Source: Silicimonas sp.
Lineage (GTDB): Bacteria; Pseudomonadota; Alphaproteobacteria; Rhodobacterales; Rhodobacteraceae
Direction of reading: 5' to 3'
DNA length: 47,263 bases
Assembly (NCBI GenBank): GCA_013003245.1
Contig: JABDJX010000235.1
Span: 1-47,263, forward strand
Below are positions 38,911-47,263 of this stretch, one piece after another; the stretch's first letter is position 1; every line of letters starts with the position of its first letter. The notes under the pieces are model-generated. The model was not told the DNA's origin. It worked only from the letters and a program-made list of their open reading frames with translations, and did no database searches. The translations under genes and the position numbers were made by a program.

Positions 38911-39642
38911 ATGTTCGACCTATATTTAACGGAACCTTTCGTTCCGTTCACAATCGCGCTCGCCCTGCTTTTCGGGCTGTTGGCGCTGGAAATTTTGCTC
39001 TCGCTGATCGGCGCAACTCTTTTGGGGTTGGGTGCGGATGCAGACGTCGACCTGGACCTTGATATCGACAGCCCTGATCTGGGCGATCTGGATATCGACT
39101 TTGGCGAGGCGGATGCATCGATGTTCGACTTTGCCGAGCCGGAATTTGACGCCGAGATGGGCGATGCGCCTGCTGCACCCACTGGCCCCGCCTCATGGCT
39201 GGGGATTGGCAAAGTTCCGACGCTGATCTGGATTGCGGCGGTTTTGCTGGCCTTCGGTGTGTCGGGACTTGTGCTGCAGACCCTGTCACTGGGCCTGATC
39301 GGCCTTGCCCTTCCAGCACTTCTGGTCACCCTGCCTGCCGGCATCGCGGCGATCTGGTTTGCCCGCCGCTTTGGCATAGTCTTTGCCCGGGCGCTGCCTA
39401 AAACCGAGACAAGTGCTCTTTCCAACCGCCATTTGGGCCGCCGCACTGGTGTTGTCACCCAAGGCACCGCGCGGCGCGGATCGCCTGCCGAAGTGCGCAT
39501 CACCGACCGCCACGGCAACATGCACCACTTGCGTGGTGAGCCGCTGAAGGACGAAGACACCATTACCGCAGGCACCGAAGTGCTGGTCCTGCGCCACCGC
39601 TTTGACGAGGGCTACCGTCTGGTGCCGCTTGGGCCGACGTAA
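38911..39642 (+). CDS. YqiJ-like OB-fold inner membrane protein
   Basis: N-terminal TM, acidic linker, C-terminal LGRRTGVVTQGTARRGSPAEVRITDRHGNMHHLRGEPL OB-like domain; upstream of flotillin. Confidence 0.75.
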   Translation: MFDLYLTEPFVPFTIALALLFGLLALEILLSLIGATLLGLGADADVDLDLDIDSPDLGDLDIDFGEADASMFDFAEPEFDAEMGDAPAAPTGPASWLGIGKVPTLIWIAAVLLAFGVSGLVLQTLSLGLIGLALPALLVTLPAGIAAIWFARRFGIVFARALPKTETSALSNRHLGRRTGVVTQGTARRGSPAEVRITDRHGNMHHLRGEPLKDEDTITAGTEVLVLRHRFDEGYRLVPLGPT

Positions 39643-39698
39643 CACCGCCCGACCCCCGGAATATTTCACCCGTAAACCGTTTTCAGAAAGGACCACAT

Positions 39699-41408
39699 AT
39701 GGACTATGTCACCCTTGGAATTATCGTCGCCAGCGTCATTGGCTTTCTGCTTTTCGTCGGCCTTGTTCTGGGCCGCCTTTACCGGCGCGCCACGCGCGAA
39801 GTCAGCCTGGTGAAAACCGGTGCGGGCGGCAAACGCGTGATCATGGACGGCGGCACGATCGTCGTGCCGCTGCTGCACGAAATCAGCCCGGTGAACATGA
39901 AAACGCTTCGTCTTGAAGTGCAGCGCAGCCACGAAGGCGCGCTGATCACCAAGGACCGTATGCGTGTCGATGTGGGGGTGGAGTTCTATGTCTCAGTAAA
40001 TGCAACTGAAGAAGGCATTAGCCGCGCGGCGCAAACCCTTGGTGACCGGACCTTTTTCGTCGATCAGTTGCGTGAATTGATCGAAGGTAAGCTGGTGGAC
40101 GGCCTGCGGGCTGTGGCCGCTCAGATGACGATGGACGAGTTGCATGAAAACCGTGCCGAGTTTGTCCAAGAGGTTCAAAACGCGGTTTCAGAGGACTTGC
40201 TGAAGAATGGTCTGGAACTGGAGTCCGTCTCGCTGACCGCCCTGGACCAGACCCCGTTTGAAGCTTTGGACGAGAACAACGCTTTTAACGCGGTGGGTAT
40301 GCGCAAGCTGGCCGAGGTCATTGCGACCTCGAAGAAAGAGCGCGCCGAAATTGACGCCGATGCCAACGTGTCCGTCCGCCGCTATGCGATGGAAGCCGAG
40401 CGGCTGCGCCTGAAGATCGAACAGGACGAGCAGCAGGCGTCGATTGCCCAGCGTCAGGAGATTGCGACGCTGGAGGCCGCGCAGCAGGCCGAGATTGCGC
40501 GTCGTCAGGAAGAGGCGGAAAAAGAGAAGGAACAGGCCCGGATCAAGCGCGAAGAGGCAATCCGAGCGTCGGATATTGCCCGCGAACGCGCCATCCGCGA
40601 GGCCGAGATCAGCCGCGACCGCGAGTTGGAAGTGGCCGATCAGGAACGTCTGATCATTATCAACAAAAAGTCCGAAGAAGAAAGCCAAGCGCGTGCATCT
40701 GCTGACACCGCACGGGCCGAAGCGATCAAGGCGCAAGAGGCGATTGAGACGGCGCGCTCTGTTGCGAGCGCCGAGCGTGACAAGCAGATCGTGCTGATCG
40801 AAGCGCAGCGGGAGGCCGAACGTGCGGCCACGCGTGTGAAGATTGAAGCGACCGCCGAGAAGGACGCGGCGCAAGACCGCGCCGACGCGCTGCGCGAAGA
40901 GGCGCGCGCCGACGCCGATGCCCTGACCATCCGGGCGGAGGCGAAAAAGACCGACCTTTTGGCCGAAGCCGAAGGTCGCCGCGCGATTGTCGAGGCCGAG
41001 AACGCCATCGCCGAAGAGATCGTCAACATGAAGATCGCCCTTGCACGGTTGGAAAAGCTGCCCGAGGTGGTCGCTCAGATGGTCAAACCAGCCGAAAAGA
41101 TCGATTCGATCAAGATCCACCACATCGGCGGCATGAACGGCATGCCCGGCGCGACTGGTGGCGGATCAGGCGGCGACAAAGCCCCGGTCAATCAGGCGCT
41201 CGATTCGATCATGGGCATGGCGGTGCAACTGCCTGCGTTAAAGAAACTGGGCCAGGAGCTTGGAGTTTCCATGGAAAATGGCGTCGCCGGTCTGGCGGAC
41301 AGCCTGACTGATGAGGTCACGAACGAGCCAACAGCGATTGACGAGGCACCAGAGGTCTCTGAGCCTCAGACGCCGGAAGAGCCACCAACCACCCTGCCAG
41401 CAGAGTGA
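39699..41408 (+). CDS. flotillin/SPFH family protein (YqiK-like)
   Basis: 569 aa; N-terminal TM, SPFH region, long Ala/Glu-rich coiled coil, GGMNGMPGATGGGSGG tail. Confidence 0.93.
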   Translation: MDYVTLGIIVASVIGFLLFVGLVLGRLYRRATREVSLVKTGAGGKRVIMDGGTIVVPLLHEISPVNMKTLRLEVQRSHEGALITKDRMRVDVGVEFYVSVNATEEGISRAAQTLGDRTFFVDQLRELIEGKLVDGLRAVAAQMTMDELHENRAEFVQEVQNAVSEDLLKNGLELESVSLTALDQTPFEALDENNAFNAVGMRKLAEVIATSKKERAEIDADANVSVRRYAMEAERLRLKIEQDEQQASIAQRQEIATLEAAQQAEIARRQEEAEKEKEQARIKREEAIRASDIARERAIREAEISRDRELEVADQERLIIINKKSEEESQARASADTARAEAIKAQEAIETARSVASAERDKQIVLIEAQREAERAATRVKIEATAEKDAAQDRADALREEARADADALTIRAEAKKTDLLAEAEGRRAIVEAENAIAEEIVNMKIALARLEKLPEVVAQMVKPAEKIDSIKIHHIGGMNGMPGATGGGSGGDKAPVNQALDSIMGMAVQLPALKKLGQELGVSMENGVAGLADSLTDEVTNEPTAIDEAPEVSEPQTPEEPPTTLPAE

Positions 41409-41414
41409 TCCTGC

Positions 41415-41436
41415 AAAGGGGCCTTCGGGCCCCTTT
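41415..41436 (+). terminator. Rho-independent terminator AAAGGGGCC-TTCG-GGCCCCTTT(TT)
   Basis: 9-bp stem, UUCG tetraloop, T-run immediately after the flotillin stop. Confidence 0.93.
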
Positions 41437-41618
41437 TTCTTATTCCCATTCATGTCCATACGGATAATTTTGAACACGGCATTTTCGGATGTCGATCAAA
41501 TTTTCGGCTGTGACATATGCACTATCACGCATGCACCTGCGCGATATATCGTCAATTTTATGCCTTAATCGACCCATAGCGTGCTTTGCGATGCCGATTT
41601 TCAAGGAGTTATTGACCT

Positions 41619-42353
41619 ATGGCTGAGTTTGAAACCGCACAAGGCGCGTCGATAGGCACGCGAACCGCGGAAATCGACGAGGGCCTACGCGCCCATATGA
41701 ATAAGGTTTATGGCCTGATGTCGCTGGCCTTGGTGGTCACCGCCGCCATTGCGGTGGCGATCGGGACAAGTCCCTATGCACTGACGATCATCTTTGGCAC
41801 ACCGCTCTTTTATGCCGTGGTTTTTGGCCCGCTGGCCCTGGTTCTGGTGCTGAATTTCAGCTTTCACCGCCTGCCGGTGGTTGTTCTGAACGGGATTTTC
41901 TGGGGCTATGCAGCGCTTACCGGGGCCTCCTTGGCCTCGATCTTCGTCTTGTTCGATTTGCCGAATATCTTTGTGGCCCTTGGCTCCACCGCTGTCGCAT
42001 TTCTCGGTCTGTCGCTTTTCGGCTATTCAACGAGGAAAGACCTTGGCCCAATTGGCGCCTTCCTGATCATGGGCGCCTGGGGCCTTGTGGCCGTGTCGAT
42101 CGGTGCGTTCTTCATGGGCGGCTTGGGCGATACGTTTTACATGGCGCTCAACGTGCTGACGATCATCATCTTTGCCGGCCTGACGGCCTATTACACGCAA
42201 AGCATCAAGAACACTTATTTGGAAGTGCGCTTGCACGGCGGACCCGAGGCGGAGATTTATCTTGAGAAAGCGGCCATCGTCGGGGCGCTGAGCCTTTACA
42301 TCAGCTTTATTGCGATCTTCCGGTCGCTTCTGGCGCTGATGAACAACGACTAG
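41619..42353 (+). CDS. Bax inhibitor-1/YccA family membrane protein
   Basis: 244 aa, about 7 TM; GLRAHMNKVYGLMSLALVVTAAIA, ALNVLTIIIFAGLTAYYTQSIK. Confidence 0.95.
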   Translation: MAEFETAQGASIGTRTAEIDEGLRAHMNKVYGLMSLALVVTAAIAVAIGTSPYALTIIFGTPLFYAVVFGPLALVLVLNFSFHRLPVVVLNGIFWGYAALTGASLASIFVLFDLPNIFVALGSTAVAFLGLSLFGYSTRKDLGPIGAFLIMGAWGLVAVSIGAFFMGGLGDTFYMALNVLTIIIFAGLTAYYTQSIKNTYLEVRLHGGPEAEIYLEKAAIVGALSLYISFIAIFRSLLALMNND

Positions 42354-42370
42354 GGATTCATCGGTCCTGA

Positions 42371-42427
42371 AATATGCCGGGGATCTGGGGGCAGCGCCCC
42401 CAGCGGATCGTCCGCGCGTCAGCGCGG
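42371..42427 (-). repeat. two-hairpin intergenic repeat, copy 2 (inverted)
   Basis: Reverse complement: CCGCGC-tgac-GCGCGG, acgatccg, CTGGGGGC-gct-GCCCCCAG, atccccggcATATTTC; same architecture as copy 1. Confidence 0.7.
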
Positions 42428-42440
42428 GCGAAACAAGCTT

Positions 42441-43556
42441 TCAGAAAGGACCGTCTTCCAGAACACCGTTGGCGGACATCTGGGCGTAAAGCAGGCCTTC
42501 GCGCAGGCCGCGGTCTGCGACGGACAGACGGTCTGTGGGCCACACGCGCAAAAGCGCTTGCAAGATGGCCGAGCCCGACATGATCAGTGCGTGCCGGTCA
42601 CGGCCAATCTGCGGGTCAGCGCGACGGCCTGCGGGGCCCATATCAAGGTACTTTCGGATCACCCGGTCGATCTGATCAGACGTCATGCGCAGCCCGTCCA
42701 CCTTGCTGCGATCATAGCGGCGCAAGCCCAAGTGGCTGGCGGCCACAGTTGTCACTGTTCCCGAGGTACCAATGATCTGAAACCCCGCTTTGTCCTGAAT
42801 GTCTTCATAAGGGGTGAATTCGGTCAGGTTTTCCTCGAAATGCCAGCTCATCAAAGCAAACCGCGCGGCATCATCATCCACATCATCAAACTGATCGCGC
42901 AGGGTGGCGACCCCCAGAGGTACCGAGATCCAGTCGACCACGCGGGCTGCGGGAAAGAGCGATTCCGGGTCCGGTGTAAAACCGGTGTGCAGCCGCATGA
43001 TCGCGCGCGGGCGGTCGACCTTTGGCACGCGGCTCAGATCGATCCAGACAAGCTCGGTCGAGCCGCCGCCGATATCGACGACCATCAGCTGTTCGGTTTT
43101 GGTAGACACCAGCGGCGCACAGGAAACAACCGCCAAGCGCGCCTCTTCCTCGGGCTTGATCACTTCAAGGCGCAGTCCAGCCTCGCGGGCGATGGTGTTG
43201 AGAAACTGCTCCCCATTGGCCGCACGACGGCAGGCCTCGGTCGCGACCAGCCGGCGGCGTCTGACTCCATGTTTGTCAAGCTTCGAGCGACACACCTTCA
43301 GGGCCTGAATAGTGCGGTTCATCGAGGCGCGCGACAACTTGCCCGAGGCCTCAAGCCCGTGACCGAGCTGGACGGATTTTGAAAAGCTGTCGATGACATG
43401 GAACTGATTGCCCTTGGGTTGGGCAATCAGCATGCGGCACGCATTGGTGCCGAGATCCAGCGCGCCATAAAGCTCGGCCGGATCGGCTGTTTGAGGCGCC
43501 CCGTGCTCGACCTTGAGCGGGAGACGGTGCGCGCCCCTTGGACGCTTGGGCGGCAT
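42441..43556 (-). CDS. Ppx/GppA family phosphatase
   Basis: LYGALDLGTNACRMLIAQP, VVDIGGGSTELVW, GTSGTVTTVAASHLGL. Confidence 0.95.
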   Translation of the reverse strand: MPPKRPRGAHRLPLKVEHGAPQTADPAELYGALDLGTNACRMLIAQPKGNQFHVIDSFSKSVQLGHGLEASGKLSRASMNRTIQALKVCRSKLDKHGVRRRRLVATEACRRAANGEQFLNTIAREAGLRLEVIKPEEEARLAVVSCAPLVSTKTEQLMVVDIGGGSTELVWIDLSRVPKVDRPRAIMRLHTGFTPDPESLFPAARVVDWISVPLGVATLRDQFDDVDDDAARFALMSWHFEENLTEFTPYEDIQDKAGFQIIGTSGTVTTVAASHLGLRRYDRSKVDGLRMTSDQIDRVIRKYLDMGPAGRRADPQIGRDRHALIMSGSAILQALLRVWPTDRLSVADRGLREGLLYAQMSANGVLEDGPF

Positions 43557-43782
43557 ATCGCCCTCCGATTTCAGGTTGCGTTCAGCCTAAGACCAGAGCG
43601 ACGAACAAAGCAAGCATTGTGCGCACGTATGTTCACAACTTTCATGAAAAACTCTCATCGCCCTGGGCTGTTTTTCTGCCCGTGAGCGTTCTAGGTGTCG
43701 TGAAGGTCGATAAAGATGTCGAAAACCGGCCCTTATGGCTTACAACATAGGCGTATCAGACTGGAAAGAAGGACGCGCGAAG

Positions 43783-44079
43783 ATGCCCGATGTCACAATT
43801 GTTTACTGGCGCGACATCCCGGCGCAAGTCATTGTTGGCAAAGGACGACGGGCGGCCAAGCGGGTTCTGGACGCGCGGTTTGAACAGGCAATTGACCGCG
43901 CTGCGATGAAAATCGGCGCAAAAGACGCAGATGCGTACCTATCCGAATGGCGCAAGGTTGCGGCAGGTGCGCAGGACGGAGATGGCGAGGCGATCGCCAA
44001 GGCAAAGGCCGACGCGCTTGAGCAAGAGTATGACGCGGCGCGACTTAAGGCGCTGATTGATGCAGATGGCTGGGCGTGA
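43783..44079 (+). CDS. 'virulence factor' domain protein (small MTHFR-associated family)
   Basis: MPDVTIVYWRDIPAQVIVGKGRRAAKRVLDARFEQAIDRAAMKIGAKDADAYLSEWRK; directly upstream of the MTHFR-like gene. Confidence 0.75.
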   Translation: MPDVTIVYWRDIPAQVIVGKGRRAAKRVLDARFEQAIDRAAMKIGAKDADAYLSEWRKVAAGAQDGDGEAIAKAKADALEQEYDAARLKALIDADGWA

Positions 44080-44102
44080 CGACACGGTTAGAAAGGCTCT
44101 GG

Positions 44103-45026
44103 ATGGCACTTTTAAACTTCAGACGGAAAACGGACGGACGTGCCGTTGATCCAAAGGTCTCGGATTTTCTGACCGATTTCTCTATCGAAGTGATGCCGCG
44201 CACGGCCGAGAAGGTCGAGGATTTCCGCGCCATCCTGCCGGCGGGCACGCGGGTTTATATCGCGCACATCGAAGGCACGCCGATTGAAGACATGGTGGCC
44301 ACGGCCAAGCGTTTGGCGGCCGACGGATTCCCCGTGATGCCGCATTTCCCGGCCCGGATCATAAAGGACAAGGCAACGCTTGGGGACTGGATCGCGCGCT
44401 ATCAGGGCGAGGCGGACGTGCGCCAGGCGCTTTTGCTGGCCGGTGGTGTGCCGCAGCCGCATGGCGATTTTGATAGCTCAATGCAGCTTTTGGAAACCGG
44501 GCTTTTTGATCAGGCGGGCTTTACCAGCCTGCATGTGGCGGGCCACCCCGAAGGCAACCGCGACATTGATCCAAAGGGCGGCATGGCAAATGTCGATGCC
44601 GCTTTACGCTGGAAGAACGACTTTGCCACACGCACCGATGCGAAGATGGCGATTACGACACAGTTCGCCTTCGAAGCTGATCCGATCATCAAGTGGGCCA
44701 ACGATTTGCAGGCGGCGGGCATCACCCTGCCCGTTCACATCGGCATCGCCGGACCTGCCAAATTGCAAACGCTGATCCGCTTTGCCATTGCCTGCGGTGT
44801 CGGCCCGTCGCTCAAGGTTCTGCAAAAACGGGCGATGGATGTCACCAAACTGGTGCTGCCTTACGAGCCGGACGATGTGGTGACCAAGCTGGCCGCCCAC
44901 AAGGCTGCGAACCCTAACTTTGCCATCTCGCACCTGCACATGTTCCCCTTGGGAGGCATCAAGGCGGCAGCAACCTGGGCGCAGGAACGCGGGGCGGTTG
45001 CACCCGCTGTCGCAGCGGCGGGCTGA
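44103..45026 (+). CDS. methylenetetrahydrofolate reductase-like protein (MetF family)
   Basis: FSIEVMPRTAEKVEDF, HFPARIIKDKATL, QALLLAGGVPQPHGDFDSSMQLLETGLFDQAGFTSLHVAGHPEGN, TQFAFEADPIIKW. Confidence 0.9.
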   Translation: MALLNFRRKTDGRAVDPKVSDFLTDFSIEVMPRTAEKVEDFRAILPAGTRVYIAHIEGTPIEDMVATAKRLAADGFPVMPHFPARIIKDKATLGDWIARYQGEADVRQALLLAGGVPQPHGDFDSSMQLLETGLFDQAGFTSLHVAGHPEGNRDIDPKGGMANVDAALRWKNDFATRTDAKMAITTQFAFEADPIIKWANDLQAAGITLPVHIGIAGPAKLQTLIRFAIACGVGPSLKVLQKRAMDVTKLVLPYEPDDVVTKLAAHKAANPNFAISHLHMFPLGGIKAAATWAQERGAVAPAVAAAG

Positions 45027-45029
45027 CGT

Positions 45030-45683
45030 CTACCAGAACTTCCAGAACGGTTTGGCATTTGGGTCGCTCTTTTTGCGACCGGTCTTGAACGACAGAATTT
45101 CCAGATCGGTCGTGTCCCATAACCAATCCTCGGCATAGCCCTCGTACTGCGTGCCGATGAAATGGGCGAGCGCATGTTCGCCCAACTCCAGAGGATGGCC
45201 GTAAGGAAAGCCTGAGTCCTCGTCGTAAATGTCTTCGGGCGGATCCCAAAAGACATCTTCAAAGGGCAGCCTCTCGCCAATATCCTCGATAATCCCATCA
45301 TCGGGCGACACACTAAGGCTGCGCTTAAGTTCGCCATGCTCCCACCACGCAAAGGCTGTCCAGTCAACGACACTGTGCTGAGCATGCAAGGTGACGCGTC
45401 GGTCACGCCCATGATCAAGAAAGGCTGCACTTAGGCCCGACGGCCTGTCCAGCGCTACATCTTCGGCGGCAACGATTGTGACGCCGGGATAGACGCCCAC
45501 AAGGATATTTTTTCCGCGCGGATCAGAGATTTCAAAACTGGTGGTACCTTGCGGGACCATTTCGCATCCAAAGAGCGTTTCAGCCAAAGCAAGCGAAGCA
45601 TCGGTGTCGGGTTTGGGCAGCGATTTCAAATGTTCGCGCGCATCGCCGTCGGAGTAAACAATGAACCAGAATTTCACGCCCAT
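45030..45683 (-). CDS. hypothetical protein, DUF6928-like
   Basis: MGVKFWFIVYSDGDAREHLKSLP start resembles DUF6928; 217 aa with a conserved-looking W/F-rich C-terminus. Confidence 0.6.
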   Translation of the reverse strand: MGVKFWFIVYSDGDAREHLKSLPKPDTDASLALAETLFGCEMVPQGTTSFEISDPRGKNILVGVYPGVTIVAAEDVALDRPSGLSAAFLDHGRDRRVTLHAQHSVVDWTAFAWWEHGELKRSLSVSPDDGIIEDIGERLPFEDVFWDPPEDIYDEDSGFPYGHPLELGEHALAHFIGTQYEGYAEDWLWDTTDLEILSFKTGRKKSDPNAKPFWKFW

Positions 45684-45880
45684 GTAGCTGCTCTCCCGTG
45701 ACTTGGCGAAAGCGTCTTTGACCGCGCGGCCCCTGTCAAGACGTCCGTCTCCTCACACCCTTCATCAGAGAAGGTTCCAAGCCCTGCGCCTGCGGTAAGC
45801 GGTTGAGGTCTGCTTTGAGCCCGAAGTGGATACTCAGAATTAGCAGTCTATACTGCGAACTGGAAATTCGAAATCGGCGT

Positions 45881-46309
45881 TCAGTGTTCAGACTGTCGGA
45901 CATTACGACATCCACTCGCACGCAAAGCTTGAACCATAGATTCTACGGAATATGGATGCTCACTGACCCATACATCTACGTAAACTTGGGAACCATTTGT
46001 GTCAGATGCCCACCAACTCCAGACCCTCTCTTGCGTTGAAAGCACCCAAGCCTCCATTAGCCAAGACTCATTTGAGGCTTCGACATTTGTCTTGTTGTCA
46101 AAGGAACGGACAAGCCAATTGGGCAATTTGCCAATCCATTTGGGTTCTGGGAGGAGGTGCGCCTCAGGATCGGCGATCATCTCGTATAGCGCACGAATTC
46201 GTTGTAGGGATTTGAACGCGTTTATTGATTCACCTTCGATACGAACAAGCACTCCGCTAGTAGGCTGCTTCCCGGGCGCAGCACTAATTCTGTCAAGCTC
46301 GTCTACCAA
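45881..46309 (-). CDS. hypothetical protein
   Basis: 142 aa ORF with plausible composition; no family recognised. Confidence 0.45.
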   Translation of the reverse strand: MVDELDRISAAPGKQPTSGVLVRIEGESINAFKSLQRIRALYEMIADPEAHLLPEPKWIGKLPNWLVRSFDNKTNVEASNESWLMEAWVLSTQERVWSWWASDTNGSQVYVDVWVSEHPYSVESMVQALRASGCRNVRQSEH

Positions 46310-46613
46310 AACGCGTACCCTTCAAGGCGAAAGAGGCTGCAAAAGTATCGATCTTGATCAGATGTCGCAATGGCAACTTCGTCCGCAACTGAGACATTAG
46401 CGGCTTGAAACGAGTTTGCCGCTTTTAATGACCGCTTTCAGGAAATCAGGAGATGTTGTTTGCAACCGCCGCAACTGGCTCCCAAACATCCTGAACGGCG
46501 GGTTTGTGCGGTTTCGGGTCATCCACGCGCCGTGCAGCATTGGACAGAAGGGCTCACTCCCGCCGATCGCTGCGGCTAACACGAACGACTGGTCTGGCAT
46601 GTATTCCGGCCAA

Positions 46614-47263
46614 CTAAGACGCGTCCTTGTATCCGTTCAGGTCCAGCATATTCTGGATCACGTCGACCATATTTTGTGCACGAGCCAAGTCTCCTTCCAG
46701 AAAGGCGCGATATTCATCTTCGATATCCCGCTCCAGTTCGCCGCGCACAAAATCTGCGTCATCTTTGAAGCCGTCCCGTTTTTGAGCCCACCCTTCAAGT
46801 TCGGCCTGATCTTCCTTGGTCATCGGTCCTTCCACCCAGACCTGGCCGGTATTCATGTCGATCTTCACTTGATCGGGATGCGGCAGCGGGTCGGGCAGAT
46901 CAGTGATGCCCAGGGTTGCCCGGCGCGCCAGTTCCTTATCCCATTCGATCTTGTAATCCATCGCAGTGCTGAGCCACTCATCGGCGAGTTGCTTGTTTTG
47001 TCGCTCCGTTGCGCTCAACATCTCGGCAAAGAGACGTTGCGCGCGATGCTGCCCTTTGGCCGCGTTTACGGCAAGCGACCGCATGATGGCCTGCGCCATC
47101 GGCATTGAGACATTTTGATTTCCATCGCGCACCGAGATGTTGCGGTATGCCTCATCCAGCACAATTTCCTTCAAACGTTCCTCGTTCAGCGCCGGTCGTT
47201 TGTTCTTCGCACCCTTGGGTCGACCCTTGGGATTACCTGACTTGCCTGTTGCAAACTGCGTCC
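46614..47263 (-). CDS. DUF5681 domain-containing protein (5' end outside window)
   Basis: Reverse-strand frame stays open to the window edge, reading ...TQFATGKSGNPKGRPKGAKNKRPALNEERLKEIVLDEAY..., the DUF5681 GNPxGRPKG signature. Confidence 0.8.
   Translation of the reverse strand, partial: TQFATGKSGNPKGRPKGAKNKRPALNEERLKEIVLDEAYRNISVRDGNQNVSMPMAQAIMRSLAVNAAKGQHRAQRLFAEMLSATERQNKQLADEWLSTAMDYKIEWDKELARRATLGITDLPDPLPHPDQVKIDMNTGQVWVEGPMTKEDQAELEGWAQKRDGFKDDADFVRGELERDIEDEYRAFLEGDLARAQNMVDVIQNMLDLNGYKDAS

Noticed and set aside
40188-41123. 311-aa minus-strand ORF opposite flotillin
   Set aside because: Low-complexity mirror of the Ala/Glu coiled coil; no independent support.
46397-46600. 67-aa minus-strand ORF between 45881-46309 and the DUF5681 gene
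   Set aside because: Short, no motif; the region looks like decayed intergenic sequence rather than a gene.
46416-47108. 230-aa plus-strand ORF at the right end
   Set aside because: Antisense to the DUF5681 gene, which has a clear signature and reads through to the window edge.
1-47263. CRISPR array, defence system or toxin-antitoxin module
   Set aside because: No regularly spaced direct repeats, cas motifs or recognisable defence gene pairs were seen; DUF4240 and DUF6928-like genes alone are not sufficient.

Overview
This 47.3 kb, GC-rich window looks like an alphaproteobacterial chromosome, probably Rhodobacteraceae/Roseobacter group (inferred from gene content and the style of the intergenic repeats). 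Housekeeping genes: clpX, clpP, a dusA-type gene, lipB, Ppx/GppA, a tRNA-Leu(GAG), a yqiJ/yqiK(flotillin)-like pair, a BAX-inhibitor family gene and an MTHFR-like gene. Most of the rest is accessory catabolism: (i) a sugar-acid cluster (IlvD/Edd dehydratase, RraA-fold, SMP-30 lactonase, uronate dehydrogenase-like); (ii) a very tight 15-gene minus-strand operon (11324-25574) with a divergent two-gene arm (25717-27590). It encodes a MalEFGK-type ABC importer, four ~330-aa NTF2/SnoaL-like proteins, a HisD/HpsN-like dehydrogenase, an SDR, a LacI regulator embedded mid-operon, a double cupin, DUF4240, a SAM methyltransferase, a MetE-C-like protein, an alpha/beta hydrolase and a ureidoglycine-aminohydrolase-like cupin. 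Two near-perfect 20-bp palindromes 54 bp apart lie in the divergent promoter region; (iii) a TRAP transporter operon with DUF2848 and DUF1445 proteins. Cluster (ii) is the best candidate for an undescribed system. The second most notable signal is a duplicated, frameshifted 5' fragment of dusA about 740 bp upstream of intact dusA, consistent with a decayed dusA-targeting integrative element. All product calls come from reading the protein sequences; no database search was run.
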